A DNA stretch of 64,000 nt, from assembly GCA_019096065.1 (NCBI GenBank), contig JAGUCH010000005.1:2232001-2296000 (forward strand), in the 5' to 3' direction. A model generated the notes under the pieces. That model saw nothing but the letters and a program-made list of their open reading frames with translations, did no database searches and was not told the origin of the DNA. The translations under genes and the position numbers were made by a program. This DNA is from Paracyclopina nana (Eukaryota; Arthropoda; Copepoda; Cyclopoida; Cyclopettidae). Positions within the stretch are counted from its first letter, which is position 1. Every line of letters begins with the position of its first letter. Below are positions 1 through 14,639 of this stretch, piece after piece.

Positions 1-2660
1 ATGGCCACAGAATGGAAAATGCGCCAGGCTGGTTTTTTGCTCCCAGTGTGCCACCATCATGGCCACTGCTATTACTTCAGCAGGACAATTGCGTGTCCAG
101 ATTTTCAAGAGCCCGCTGCATGCGGCCGCTGCTTTTTGTCAGCTAGCTTCACCTGGATATGTATACGGGACAATCAGTGACAATTACTACAGATATATAC
201 TATAGTGTAGCATATGTTGAAACAAGCCAATTTGGGATGCTGCTCGTTTCCAGCCGAGATTGATGATAATTGCCAAATAATTGCCATTTTCCAACCTTTG
301 CCTTAAGCTCTATGGAGCAAAGTAGGCAGGACCCTTGAAACAAGGAGAAATGGCACAAACTTGGCCTTGAGATCGACCTCCCGAGAGAAATGCAGCTTCG
401 GGATATGGATCAGAATTTAAGGCCAAAAAATTATTTTTTTGCTGAACTGAGGCTGACCTGAGAATTAGAAAGCATCTCTCAATTGAATTGAGTGAAGGAA
501 AAACGTGCTGCAAGCGAGGTGAACAACGCTACCATATAGATTATTTTCCCAGTATCTACTGCAGACAATAATGAGAGACCCTCTACGACGACGACGACGA
601 CGACAGTATTGTGCAAAGAAGTCTCTGAAGTTGCTGGATCTCACCTGGCAAACTCGATGCCCGAGGCCACGTTAGAACAACGGCTAAAAAAGAGCGTGAC
701 TCGAAAATGTGGCAGCTTAGTGCAGAAGAAGGTTCTCCTATCAATTCTGCAAACTCAATCATTTATAATGGGGCAAAGCAGGACAGAGAAGCTCACTCCT
801 CCCACACAGCTACTTTTTCTCCTTAAGGGACAGCTTTGACCTCCTTCGAGGCCACGGATGTTTTCTCCTCAAAAAGAACACTTTTCCCTGAATTTTCCCT
901 TGTCTGATTTCCTGATATTTCAATACTGCCCAAGCTCAATGCAATTTGAAAATGAAAATAAATATTCTATAGAAGCTTTTTAAAGTAATCTTCATTGAAT
1001 TTTGAAACTTGCTTAATTTTGGAATGAATATTCTGAAAAAAATGTTTTTTGACATAACTAAGCTGTACTTTAAAAAAGGCCGCTTACGTTTCCAATAAAG
1101 TAATTTCGAAGAAAGACAAAAGATTAAAAAGCCACTTGAAATCAGGCTTATCATTAGGAATTTTTACGGGTGCAAACTTGCGCCACGGTGATGTCAAATT
1201 CAATCAAAAGCAATGCTGCACTCGCTGTCACATTTGATGTTGAGCAATTGGTTGATCAGCATGCTTTGATTGTTTTGATTGACACTGACGGACAATTAGT
1301 GAAGTCTCTCCCCTTACCTGCGCAAGCAACTAATAACGATGATCATGATGAAGAGACCACCTAGCTCGCATAGTAGCTAGTATAGAGCGACATTACACAA
1401 GTCTAGAGTTAGCTAACCACCCCCTCGAGGTCTTGCGGTATAAGAAGAGTAGACTGACGTTTTTCCTGCTGCAGGCTAACTCTGTTCTTTTTAGACGAGG
1501 CGACAATCAAGCAAGCAAGCCAGCGGAGAAAATCCCCTAACACGAAATGCTGTTGTAGTCTTAGAAGACAATTTAATCGCGACAAAACGTCAAGCCCGTC
1601 AAGCGTGGCCAAAGGGCGACTCTTTTTTTAATACGCCTACTGCTAATAATGCAACCACTACTGCTTGGATTCGTCCAATTTTCTTAATTGCTGATCATGT
1701 CGAATTCCGGGGTGAAAAGCCAAAATGAATGGGCGCGGCGACCAGTCGGCTAAATTACCGAAATTGAGTAATCAATTAGGAGACTCCATCTTTGCATCAT
1801 CGCACGACGCAGCCAATTTTGCGGTCACAATTTCTTTAGTAAGCTCGGCTGTGTTGTATTCTCTCACATTAATTCTGCTTGAAAGTGTCCACAAGGTGGC
1901 TCCAATTGAGTCATCATCATTGGTGGCAGGCCTCATTTTTCGGCTGTCTGAGAAGCCGACGCCACTGCCACACACCGCAAAATGTTGCGAGGATCGAGCA
2001 CACATTTTTCAAACGCGAAATGCACCGCTTTTTCTCAGAAAGCCATCAGCAGAAATTGCAAAGTGTTCCCGATCGCGTGATTTCGGGTCAACAATGTACC
2101 ACGCAAAATACGTGTGTTTTGTTAGAGGATGTGTCACTGATATTGAAAAACTTCCAACAGTGTAAACTTGAGGAAATGATCCTTGCGGGGGGGCTTTGTT
2201 GTATAGGCGCGCGTGAAGGAACCCTTTCGCGAAAAATTCGAAATTTGCAACCACGTCCTCTCCTCCTCCAGCAGCTCTTGGCAATAGCAGCAGCGATGTG
2301 AAGAGCTCAAGGAGCACAAACAATGATTGGAAGCTTCTTCTTCCACAATGGATCAGGAAAAGAATTGTGCCAAGTTTATGTACACATTATTATGCTGGAA
2401 GACTGTTTAAGCAAACTGAACACTGAAGGTCACGTCCGTCCGCCGCCGTCCGTTGGAGTAGAAATGTGCTAGCGTAAAGAAGCACATGTCGGCCAAGTAA
2501 AAAACGAAACGAAAATCCAAAATCTGAAGCTTTCATCGTATATACAAAAAGCCGGTACGCTATTCTCATGCGAAGAGCTGTCAACAAAAGCATGCTCGCT
2601 CGCTAGCGCGCGCGCGCGGGGCGTAGAAAATCAAAACAAACAGCTGACCTGTCTGCGAGG
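1..2660. other. Non-coding stretch, no supported gene
   Basis: I see no recognisable protein. The region holds a (GAC)n microsatellite near 586-604 and several overlapping open frames on both strands around 1.7-2.3 kb that resemble no family. A CpG-rich block (GCGCGCGCGC near 2605) sits just before a candidate start exon and could be part of its promoter. Confidence 0.5.
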
Positions 2661-2700
2661 ATGTCCAAGGTCGCTTCTGGCCAGAAGCGCGAGAATATAT
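2661..2700 (+). CDS. Candidate first coding exon of an unidentified gene
   Basis: An ATG in good context (GCGAGG-ATG-T) at 2661 opens a 13-codon reading frame, MSKVASGQKRENI, that runs into a consensus splice donor, T|GTAAGTATC, at 2701. It follows a GC/CpG-rich stretch, as expected near a promoter. I could not find a convincing second exon. A frame-compatible segment after a TTTTTGCAG acceptor (about 10,485-10,610) stays open for 40-odd codons but resembles nothing I know. The exon could belong to a gene with very long introns hosting the minus-strand genes, or be chance. Confidence 0.3.
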
Positions 2701-5700
2701 GTAAGTATCACTGTTCCGAGTTAGGTTAGAGTCTCTCTTTTCTGGTAAGTTCACAGCAGCCTCGAGGCCTGATGTTGTTGTTGTTGTTGTGGTTCGTCTC
2801 AGGGTCTCCTCGTGACTAAAGTCGTCGCTGATCCGTGGGCGCGTTCAAAGCCTGCAAAGCCTGCGAAGCCTGCGAAGCCGCCAAGTCGTCGGTCGACATT
2901 GTCGGAATTGACGGCGGCTAGCATATAGCATAGCTATATACTGCATAGCTGAAGCACAGAGCTGCATGGATCACCACCACCAGCAGCAGCAGCAGCTAGT
3001 AGTACACAGTAGTACAACCACTGGATATATATCCAGCTGCCAGAGTAGTCCGTGTCTTCACAACAGCTACTACTAACACCCCAACAGCCTCGAATGTGTC
3101 CCGCTAATTTCGGATCACACTCCACAGAGGGTGAAAGCAGGAAGATGGGCCTATTTCGAGGGGATATTGACCTAGTTATCAAACCCTTCAAATCGAACGA
3201 GAGCTTTATTTACGTATCACCAGAGTAATTGAAGCCCTCGCGTTTTGCTCGCGCTTAACGAGGAACCAAAAACGAAAAGTTTTCTAATCACAGCTCCAAT
3301 TAAGGGGTGATCCGGCTTTCCACCTTCAAAAAGGAGATATTTTCATAGTGACCTTTTCAAGGTAATTAACCGACCTAAAAGCCACCTCAACGCATTAGTA
3401 CCAGCCTTGGCATGCATTGAGAGAGAAGATAGCCTGTTTCATGAGGAAAAAAGAGGAGAAATACTTCCTGGTAACCTTTTGACGAAATTGAAAAGTCGTA
3501 CAGCATCTTCAACCAAAAAAGCCGCCAAAGTTGATGAAACAAGAAAGCACCGATGATGCTATAGATTTCAAGTAAATCTCAACCCGAGAAGGAAAGCAAT
3601 CCGTTTCATTGGCTATTGGAAAGCTCGTAGGAAAATTGCTGCCAATTATTATCGCATTGATCGGTTCCTGCGAAAAGCGTAAGTTGTCTTGGCTCACCAC
3701 ACGGAAATTGGAGATTTGTGAAATTCTCGGGACACATTTTAGAGCCGGCTTTGTGTACAACATGGGAGATGAAGAGCCGCTATACTACATAGTAAGGACG
3801 CCGGCCATCCACAGACCTAAAGCTTCGAGCATACAATGGAACCGACTACAAAACTACTACAATTGCAGCTAGCCAGGACATTCATGCATGCGTAGCAGCA
3901 GTAGTACTATACCAATCTGCATAGTTGTTGCCAAAAACCCACGACGTGAAAAAGCCCCCCTTTATACGTTTTTCTGGGCGCGGAAAAAATATTCAATCAG
4001 TAAAACAAGTTTGAAGGAAAAAAGCAATCAGGAAATTAGTCCACTTTTAATGCCACTTACATTGCTCTCCCGGATGGATTTATGCAATATGCGAAGAGGA
4101 CACTTTTGCAGACAACCGCAAAAAGAGCCAGTGTGTGCGCGGAGGGCAAAAAACGAGGCCCTGACATTGGCATTATTTCAACCAGTTTTTACCCCAGTGT
4201 GCACTCAGTGGTGGTATACATATAGATGGATGGAACATTTATGGCCAGTCCGGGGACAAACCGAGTAGTCTCATTTTGCAGCAAAGCATTCCAAGCTGCA
4301 CAACAATTGTAGTAAACTTTCAGCAATCTCCAAGGAAAAAGTGGCATCAACCACAATTATTGATTAAGGATATGGAGCCATCATCATCTTTTGGCTTTTC
4401 TTCAAACTCAACTGCGACTAATAATTTTTCCGGGAAAAGCTGGCCCACGTTCGCGGCAGAGAACGCAAAGCCAATCAGGCAGATTTGGGGGACAGCTACA
4501 ATAATAATAATAAAACGACAGCAGTCTAGGTTTGGGTGGCTGCTTTTGAATAATGAATGCGTGAGAAAAAGTTCGCAATTTGCCATGGATGTTTGCTATT
4601 GATTGCTGCTAAGGACCAAACTTTTACACCGCTCTAACGACCGTTTTCGAAAAGTGGCTTGACCATCATCGACATCATTGCTATGAAAAAACCTAGAAAA
4701 AGAAATACACCATAATAAGGTGGCTTATTGGCTGCAGTCGATGGCCATTCAACTTGGCCTTTTTTATGCATGGAAACAGTCGTGTAATAATCCTCAGCTG
4801 AAAATGATTGTTTACTGATGATTTTTTTTGCCTCCTCGCATAGCTTTGAAATGATAAAGATGAACCGGCTCTGCTATCTGAATTTTAGTGAGAAGAAACT
4901 AAAATAAGGTTGAGAACTGCTACACTTATGCAGATTGGCATGCAAACTTTTTTTGCAGAGCTGAGTTTGGTTAAAACAGCTGGGGCGATTTCCGTCAACT
5001 GTCAACCCCATCCTGCTACCATGCCATGCCATGATGATCAGAAAAATTCAAATTAAGCTCGGTGTGTGTGCAAAAATTAGCAAAACCAAGCAGCAGCAGA
5101 ATCAGCGGTTCGTTGATCAATTGCAGCAGCCAGAAACTTGGGAAAAATCAAATCCGACTCGCAGAGGTTTGCTTGGTAACGTAAAAGCCTTTGAAATGGC
5201 ATCATGAAAACCCAAGAAATTAATTCAATTTGGCAGTCTGAAAGCTAGTGGTGCGGTAGCGTTGGGAAAATGCTCTTTTAGAATAAAAATCTGGAAACAC
5301 TTTTCTGCCGACAGTGTTATCCAAAAGAGAAGGGTTAAGCTCTTTTATATCCGTTTAGAGATAGGCTCCCCTTCCTAGAAAACTATATAACTTAAAGTAA
5401 TGCATCATCAATGCTTTAGTTTCAAGGCAGAAAGCACTTTTTTAGAGTCATAAGTGAGACACTTTCACGCTAGGAGAGATTTGATGGCAAAATTAAAGCA
5501 AGAGAATACTGCTATTTTTTGGCAGCATTGAAAATAAAGCCTAATAGAACCTCATCAGCGCTAAACTCTGAATTTTAAGCACAGTTGGAGAGTCAATTAG
5601 CCAAGCAACAACTAGGGCTTACTTCCACCATAAACCATTTCCACTTGCTGCCTAAAGTTATTCATAGCCGAAAAATAGCCCATGAATATGGAGGATTTCA

Positions 5701-6937
5701 AACAATGACTTAATAATGAATGCCCTTTAGCAAAACTTGATTCAATATTTTGAAAGTCGCAACGAGGATTCCTAGATGGCATCGGAAACGAGTGATTTTG
5801 AGAAAAACTGGATTTTCAATTGGTCGAAAATGCAGTCAGCGGCAGCAGCAGAAATGATGAATGCCTGGGATTTCCTTAGGGCTTCGCCAGAAATTTAATC
5901 AAGGCAACAATAAGGCAGAAATTATTCACCATTTCCTGATTTGAAAGGAACGCATTTTCAGAGGAGCAATCGGAAGACTTTTTCCAGGGCTACCAGTGTG
6001 CAATTAAAACTTTTGGAAAGTGAATACGTAAGGGGCAAAAAGCAGCCAGCCAACGTAGCATAAAAATCATAGAAATTATTAGTGCAGTGAGAACTACTTG
6101 ATTTTTGCAATTCCTAATGATCACTTTACCATAGCTGGATATTATTATTGCATCTGACAGGCAAAATATCGCTTATCAAACGTGTTTGCATTTTTTCTAA
6201 TTTGCCCCATTATTATAGAGCTCCAGTTTCTCTCATTGGGAAAAAAAGTTAATCAATTTGCACTCCAAAAATGCAAATCTTATTTCCCGCTTTTTTGGCT
6301 AAGTAAACATAAATAAACCACACAATTTCAGCTAATTTTGAGCCGATATTAGCATGCTTACAGAGTTTCAGCGATGCTTACACGCTAGTAAATCAACTTT
6401 TGTTGCAGACTGGATCGAGTTCAGTCAAGGTTAAAAGTTATCTGGCTTATCAATAAAAGAAAGAGTCTGCCTATAGCGCAGCATGCAAAATGAGAGCGAT
6501 TGAGCTCAAAGCATGAACAATTTGACCTTAAGTTCAAAACTGGAAGATAAACTGACCTTTATCCACTTTTGCCGAAAATATCCAGGTGCAAGGTTGCGAG
6601 TTTTCACTAGCTTTTCTTCCGCTCTTTTAACACTTACAAAGTTTTCACGAGTTTTCTTGAATTTTCACTTTTTTAATCTCTGCGCTTAATTAAGGCTACT
6701 CAAGCTCTAGCAGAAAACTGACTATAAATTGAGGAAAAAGCTGAATCGAGCTGCTATATTCAGTGCTGAGAACGGACCGAGCATGCCTTTTTAGGGCATT
6801 TTTTCACATTTCGTCATTCACTATAAACGAATCTTGGAAGATGAAAATTAAAAATAAAACACTGAATTGAGTAGCAACGTGAGTATTTTTTATTTGATTC
6901 ACCATTCGTTCACTCAATAAGGCTTAAAATTACACAT
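2701..6937. other. AT-rich non-coding stretch
   Basis: This stretch is rich in short homopolymers and has no open frame with recognisable family features. It has small CAG/CAC and ATA microsatellites (about 2975-2995 and 4500-4511). It may be intergenic or intronic sequence. Confidence 0.5.
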
Positions 6938-6943
6938 TTTATT
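6938..6943 (-). terminator. Candidate poly(A) signal of the serine protease gene
   Basis: TTTATT on the plus strand reads AATAAA on the minus strand, 182 bp past the protease stop codon. A second AATAAA lies about 50 bp further on. Confidence 0.45.
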
Positions 6944-7124
6944 ATTTCGATCCAATTTTGCAATATAAGAAAGGTTTCGTGTATGGGCACGTCAACGTTG
7001 CGTTCAACTACAGCTGAAACCTTAAAAACAAATGAGACTAGATATCACTTTTTGCCCACATTGAAAGCCCATAAAAGTGTATGGCAGTTCATGTTCACCA
7101 GAGGAGATATCTGACCATTCATTA

Positions 7125-9043
<1,919 letters not shown>

Positions 9044-9073
9044 GAGAATCAAGGCATCCACGCCAAATTCCAA

Positions 9074-10730
9074 CTAAAGTGAAAAATGAATTGTAATTCC
9101 TGGATAAAAGGGGTTAATAAGTTTCATTGAAAAAGTGCATCAAAGCGAAATGCTGCTGCAAAAAGGCTCAGTCTTGGCGCCAGCTTTAAAAATCATTGAT
9201 TTAAAAGTTAATCTAAATTACTAAGCCAAAATGGTTCAAGCGTTCCGAACATTTTTCCAACTCTGCAAAGTGAGTTAAAACTGATTTGAATACTTATTAA
9301 AGTTTGGAAAAAATTACGTCACGCGCACGTTATCCAACTGAAATTCATCCAATGTCAAGCAACAACAATTGCAATAGTGAGGAAACAATAAAACTTCATC
9401 CAAGGTCTTGAGATCTAGATTTCCTGAGAGAGACAAAAAGGATATCAAGATTTCCTTAATGAATCAGATCAAGAGATACAGCCACACGAGGTCAGTGGCA
9501 GTCTGGTATGTTTGTACGAAATAAATGTGGTACTCCTTTTTCTCCAGCTAAAGTCAAGGCCTTCTTATCGAGGCATAATGAAGAGTCAGTGAAATCACGC
9601 AGAATTACTACGTGAAATGGCATCAAATGCCAACTATGTCGCATCCTTTGATGATGTCATGCAATGAGGTCTGCTGTTGAAGTGATGCCAGATGTCAACC
9701 TGCAATTATGGGCCAATTGACATTGAGAAATTTATCCTTGAATTGCATCCATATACGATGGCATTTTCCGGATTTTAAATCTCACTCACTGAATTTGGAG
9801 TCATAGTATGCCCATTCAAACAAAAGTATCCGAACTATTTTTATCTGGGGAGGAATTTGCTCAGTTAGCCAATGAGCATGCTGCAATTACAAAGTACGCG
9901 AAATTGGTCAGCTGATTTTAAAAATGGCGCCAACAAGTCTGAAGCCGCAAACACTGGGATTTTGCTCACTAAACCTTTTATAACAAGCGCGTGAGTTAGT
10001 AGTGTATTTCAAATTGGATAGATATTTACCAGTTTATTTGTGTTTCTTACTTATGCATTGATTGATAATTGTTGTTTTTAGCATTTAGAAAAGCATGAAT
10101 ATAATAGTACAGTAGTTTTAGAATGGCACATATCATTCTTGTGTGGACACAAGAAAAGTCATAGTACAATATTTCGTATGAAGGAAGAAAGATTCTTAAA
10201 CGGCGTCTTGAAGACTCAATCAAGAAAAAGACAAATTTTCCTTAAAGCTTAATTGCATTAGGATAATGACGAAAACAGATAGATTGCGGTAATACATGCG
10301 CATTCAATCATACAAAAATATCATAATTGGAATCGAGGTGACCAACAAAGATTGTATATGGTATAGGCAATATTTGTTAAATGCCATTGAATTTTGTACC
10401 ATGGAGATGCTTTCACAATAGCAGTAATTTTTCAAGTTCAAACCGAGGGCGTAAGTTTGGTTGTTTTTCCCCTTTCTTTTTGCAGCCGCCTCAGAAACGT
10501 TTCAGCAGCTTCACTACATTAAAGTCTATTTTAGAAACATTCAGAAAAAAGCAATTCCGATATGGAAAAGTCTCACTGGATCCAGCCCTCGCATGAAAAT
10601 CCTATCATTCAGTTAATAGCTATTTTTTTCTACGCGTAGCTTTTTTGAAGGCTGGGAGGGATCGTATCGTCACTGATATTTTTATGAAAAACGCGCGACG
10701 AATTTTGACGAGAAAGGGACAATTAAAAAT
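9074..10730. other. Non-coding stretch upstream of the protease gene
   Basis: No recognisable gene is present. It contains the TATA candidate described separately, and an AT-rich segment between about 10,000 and 10,400. Confidence 0.5.
9975..9985 (-). promoter_or_regulatory. Candidate TATA box for the protease gene
   Basis: On the minus strand the sequence reads GTTATAAAAGG, a near-perfect TATA box, about 0.9 kb upstream of the first recognised protease exon. An initiator-like TCAGACT lies about 35-45 bp downstream. Assignment to the protease is by position only and would need a 5'UTR exon. Confidence 0.35.
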
Positions 10731-11375
10731 TCAAACATGAAGCTTAGCCGGTTCATCTTGATCGTTGGCCTTGATTTCGGTCATGGGATCGGATTCTCGA
10801 TGGTGATTGTGGTCATTTTGGACCTCGTCTTGATCATTGTTGGTCTTTCCACCGCCGTTCTTTTTCTCCCCCAGAGGACTGAGAAACTCGTCCTCGTCCT
10901 CATATTCGTCCGGAAGGGGAATCCGGAAACACGCGCACTTGATGACCAAGAGGGCAAATCCGAGCGCCAGCAAGATGGCGCCCGCCACCAAGAAATGGTA
11001 CCTCAAATGCCCCAGCCCCGCCTCCTTTTTGAACTGGACCGCGCCCACAATGAGCACAGTGAGGCCGCCGAGGAAGAAAAAGACAATGAAGTGGAGCAGG
11101 CTGACTTTTCCGTAAAAGCACTCGTCGCCGTAGCGTAACGGGCCGGTTTCTAACGGCGGGCACTCCGCTTCAAGCGGGTGAACCATGTGATGCGTCGGGC
11201 TGCCCGCGCGGCTTTGAATGGCGCTCGGCGCCTGTGAGCCAAGCGGGCTCATCGTCTCACCGCCCTGAGCCATCTGCGGCTTCAGCAGCAGCCGGTTCGG
11301 ACGGTTGTTTTTGTCTTTTGTTTTGTTTTTGCGGCGCTCGTGGCGCACCGCCACGGCGGGCATGGCTCCAATCAT
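10731..11375 (-). CDS. Two-TM membrane protein A, acidic C-tail (first of cluster)
   Basis: The 214-aa protein starts at ATG 11,375 (MIGAMPAVAV-RHERRK). A splice acceptor (CTCTTTTGCAG) at 11,408 places a 5'UTR intron just upstream. Residues 1-85 are basic and polar. Two hydrophobic segments (about 92-114 and 125-147) are joined by a short loop, so both ends should face the same side. The tail carries an acidic patch (DEYEDEDEF, about 156-164) and a His/Asp/Asn-rich end. The N-terminal basic signature and overall plan resemble the two downstream genes at 13.9 and 16.7 kb, but sequence similarity is weak. I do not recognise a named family and infer no function. Confidence 0.75.
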   Translation of the reverse strand: MIGAMPAVAVRHERRKNKTKDKNNRPNRLLLKPQMAQGGETMSPLGSQAPSAIQSRAGSPTHHMVHPLEAECPPLETGPLRYGDECFYGKVSLLHFIVFFFLGGLTVLIVGAVQFKKEAGLGHLRYHFLVAGAILLALGFALLVIKCACFRIPLPDEYEDEDEFLSPLGEKKNGGGKTNNDQDEVQNDHNHHRESDPMTEIKANDQDEPAKLHV

Positions 11376-11407
11376 GGTCACTCCTGCTTATGGGTCAATC
11401 TACTCGC

Positions 11408-11420
11408 CTGCAAAAGAGGT
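11408..11420 (-). other. Splice acceptor of a 5'UTR intron, two-TM gene A
   Basis: The minus strand reads ACCTCTTTTGCAG, a strong pyrimidine tract plus CAG, 32 bp before the start codon. No upstream 5'UTR exon was located. Confidence 0.5.
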
Positions 11421-11641
11421 AGGAAAAACAACTTTTTATTTCATTTTTTTATATTTTTGGCTGGGCCTTAATGCAACCTTATTTTCATGAACAGGTGACG
11501 GTACTTAACCTTATGTAGTGAAAAGCCAGGTTTTTAAATACCTTTGCACTTCATTTGGATTTTTTAATACCGTTACATGGTAACTATCAAAAGGTTGCAT
11601 AAAGAATCAGCCGTTGTGGAAAATGTGGAAAATATGGTTTA

Positions 11642-12078
11642 TATCCCGTTCATGTGCAAAGTTGCTTTTCGGAAAGTAAAAAATTGTCTTAAGGCAAAGG
11701 AGTTTTGCTATCAAACCACTTAAAAAGGGCTTCTCAACTAGTTGAACCAAAAATCGAGTTAACAAATTTAGGGCAAAATTCAGAAAAACTTTGATTATTT
11801 CCGCTGTATCTGAAATGTAATAACTCTGCAATTTTTGAGTTGATTCATATTAATTTGTGTGATACATATTGATTCAGAAGTAACCAGTTTGGCAATGAAA
11901 TTGAAATAAGCTTTGTGAGTGTTTACTTTTCAATAGTATTAAAATTGACCCGTTTTTTCCAAAGTATTAGCATCAGCAGAAGTTTAATTTTGTGTTTGTC
12001 ATTAGACAATTTTTCTCTTTTCGGTACAGCGTTCGGCCTGCATTATTGTAAGGAATTTGGGGGCACATGAACGGGATA
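11642..12078. mobile_element. 437-bp MITE, copy 1 (TTA target duplication)
   Basis: The element has terminal inverted repeats TATCCCGTTCATGTGC, which read back as GCACATGAACGGGATA at the right end, and is flanked by TTA on both sides (11,639-11,641 and 12,079-12,081). A second copy lies at 28,808-29,245 and is about 90% identical by eye. It has no coding capacity. A TWA target duplication suggests mobilisation by a PIF/Harbinger-type transposase. Confidence 0.85.
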
Positions 12079-12159
12079 TTAGTTCGTCTGGTTCATCCTC
12101 TAAGATAGAAGAATGCCCTAATGTGTGGGAATAAAAGGGCCCAAGGCCTAGGAAATTTG

Positions 12160-12460
12160 TTGCTGACTGCTGCACGAGTAGCTCTCAACAAGTTCAGCTT
12201 GAGGCCGAGTAGCATTTTCAAGGGCGAATTTAGCAATTTTGCTAATCTTACGCAGCAATTTTTACTCAGCAAACCGATTTTTCATTACCTTTCATGTTTT
12301 GTCAAATACCTTTGGTTAGGCTGAGAAAAAAGGTTAATATGAGCCCTCTAATTCCCTGAAATTATGATTGTGTAAAGTCGACTTAATTTCGATATGATTT
12401 TTTGCATCAGACGATGGCTCATTTTGTGACTATCATTCGACAATTGTTCTTATGACCCTT
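12160..12460. repeat. Dispersed repeat, diverged copy 1
   Basis: The block containing CAACAAGTTCAGCTTGAGGC (about 12,187) followed by AGCATTTTCAAGGGC recurs at about 20,990. Both are followed at similar distances by related motifs (AAGTCGACTTAA.../GATATGATTTTTT versus AAGTTGACTTAA.../GATCTGATTTTTT). It looks like an old, diverged transposable element fragment with unresolved ends. Confidence 0.55.
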
Positions 12461-13948
12461 ACGCATTTTGGATCATTTTCTTAGTTGGGGATCTGATGAG
12501 CTCGGTTGTGGTGAGTTTTTTGAGATGGTTCATTTTTTGCCAACTCTGGACTTACTCTTCGAGACGCGAGAGCTAATTGAATCTTTCACCAATTTTCCGA
12601 CAGACATCTCATATAGAAAATCTAGGCCACATATGGTGGAAATATGTACTTTCTGATCTTATTAATGCTAAATGAAAGTACGAAACTAGGATATAGTAGG
12701 TATGCTCTTTTAAATGTCTTAGCAAAATACTGAGCCTTTTAAACTCAATGGCCACTTTTTTTTCTGAGGCCTCCAATTATGGGCGCTTATAGTAATAGTT
12801 TTAGAGAATATTTGGTCTGGAAAGATGATTCCACCTTATATCTTGACTAGCTCCCAAAAAGCTGAACTCCAATATACAGGAAAGTAACTTAAGACACAAA
12901 GAACTCAAAAATAGCCTTGCAGTCGATTATTCCAAGTCCAATGCAAGCAGCAAAAGAAGGTGAAAGAAACTCGTATTTAGTATGAAGGGTGTAGAAAGAA
13001 AATCATTAAGCCAATATTATCACTCTTGCCCCTTGCAATACAGCTTATTATATATGTGCTTTACATATAATACATTGAAGGCATTTTTTGCCTCATTGCA
13101 TTGCATGATAAGTTTTTTTATTCATAGAGAACCTCAGCTTCTCTCTGCAGTTCCGCCCTATATTTGACCAAGTACTTTTTTCGTAGGATATTGTGTTGCC
13201 ATAATCGAGGGGAAAAAGAAGATTGGTGTAGTATTATATGGTCCAATTTGCTTTGCATTTATGCTCACAAATGGTCGAACATGCAAATGCTTTTTGACTC
13301 CATTCAAGAATCTTCTCTTGGGAGCCAAAATCACTTTCTAAAGAAATGCTTATTATGTATTGAATCTTTTTCACGAAGCTGTGATCATTAATGTGGGAAG
13401 GGCAAAGAGGGAGCTGCTATTTTTAGAAAGCTGTCGACTGCAGTGTATGCATTTGTACTTTAGGGGGAAGATTAACCTTTTTTGGTGCATTTTCTTTGCC
13501 TCATCACTGCAAGAGGCTGAAGGATTTTGAAGAGTGCATGTCAGTCATACCAACTTAGTATGATACCAGATGTGATGGATCTCAAGTAGCATAGAAAAAG
13601 TTCCAAATGTCTTTTTCTTTCATATTCCAACTGCGTAGTTGAAAAAGTCTCTTGCTGTTTAATGGTACTTTTTAATGCTCGTTTCTTCCACATTAATTTC
13701 TTGCGGCTAAATGAGAATTTAGGGGCAAGACAAATTCATATGAAGAGTACATTTTAGCTTTCTCTAGCTGAAAAAGCCTCACTTTAATTGTCAACACATG
13801 CGCGGTATTTATTTCGAGATATCCTGTATAGAGTACAATACTGATTCAAGGGATGAATTGAGAGATTATGCAAAACGTAGTAGTGTAGTATAGGGAACTC
13901 AGCTCAGTGCTATGAGCTGACCAGTGAAAATTGTTTTTTCAGCCTTTA
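12461..13948. other. Non-coding stretch between two-TM genes A and B
   Basis: The sequence is AT-rich. Short open frames on the plus strand show no family features. It probably includes the 3'UTR of gene B and the upstream region of gene A. Confidence 0.5.
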
Positions 13949-14539
13949 TCACACTTTGACCACTCGATCACCTCTTTTGGGCGGTGCATGGCACTCCAAG
14001 GCGTCAGCAGCTGCTGGCTGCTCAAAGTTCTTGGCGGGCAGTTGCAAGCTGGACCTTCGTGAATCAATGCCATATTCCACATCCTCGATAATGGGATTCT
14101 GCGAGGCTGACCGGCCCAGCCGGCCGCCTGTGCTGCTGCTGATGTATTTCGCCATTCTCTCCAGCTTGTTTTCATCCTCGAATTCCTCGGCCTCGTCGCC
14201 AGTGATGAAATTTTGCACTATAACCATGAGGATTCCGACTGAGATGAGCAGACCTCCCATGCCCAGCAAATGGTGCCAGTCGAGCCCGAGGGCCTCGGAC
14301 CCCCCGCCAAAAACGGGGATCATCATAAGGCTGCCGAAAACGATGAAAGACACGCCCACTGTGGTATAGTTGAACGTGCCATTGGTGGGAATTTGGGTGC
14401 TTCTGAACTCGGACGGGATGGCGGGCAGGGTGGGCGAGCCCAGGCTGTTTGTGCTGGCCTTGCGGCCTTTGTTGGCCTTTAGGCTTTGCCGACGCTCGCG
14501 TTCGCGTCGTATGGCTAATGCACTTTGCACAGCATGCAT
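13949..14539 (-). CDS. Two-TM membrane protein B, paralogue of C
   Basis: One exon encodes 196 aa from ATG 14,539. The N-terminus MHAVQSALAIRRERERR is basic and nearly matches gene C at 16.7 kb (MHAIQGAMAIRRERQKR). Two hydrophobic segments (about 58-78 and 89-111) are joined by a loop with the motif LDWHHLLG, comparable to GDWSRLLG in C. After the second segment come an acidic stretch and a shared AKYxS...GRLxRS motif. B and C are therefore tandem duplicates. A possible 5'UTR acceptor (CCACCTCAG) lies about 36 bp upstream. I infer an integral membrane protein with both ends cytosolic. The function is unknown and I do not recognise the family. Confidence 0.8.
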   Translation of the reverse strand: MHAVQSALAIRRERERRQSLKANKGRKASTNSLGSPTLPAIPSEFRSTQIPTNGTFNYTTVGVSFIVFGSLMMIPVFGGGSEALGLDWHHLLGMGGLLISVGILMVIVQNFITGDEAEEFEDENKLERMAKYISSSTGGRLGRSASQNPIIEDVEYGIDSRRSSLQLPAKNFEQPAAADALECHAPPKRGDRVVKV

Positions 14540-14639
14540 AATTTCGCGATTTCGTTTTCTTCTGCTTCTGAGGTGGAATTATTGTGACGCACTAGCTGAA
14601 TCTGCAGTATTGTAGAGGCTTTCAGAATTCAGCTGGCGC

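Noticed and set aside
1725..2346. Several overlapping open frames of 70-146 codons on both strands
   Set aside because: They overlap each other in many frames, show no domain, and the region is compositionally even; one real gene cannot explain them all and none has splice support.
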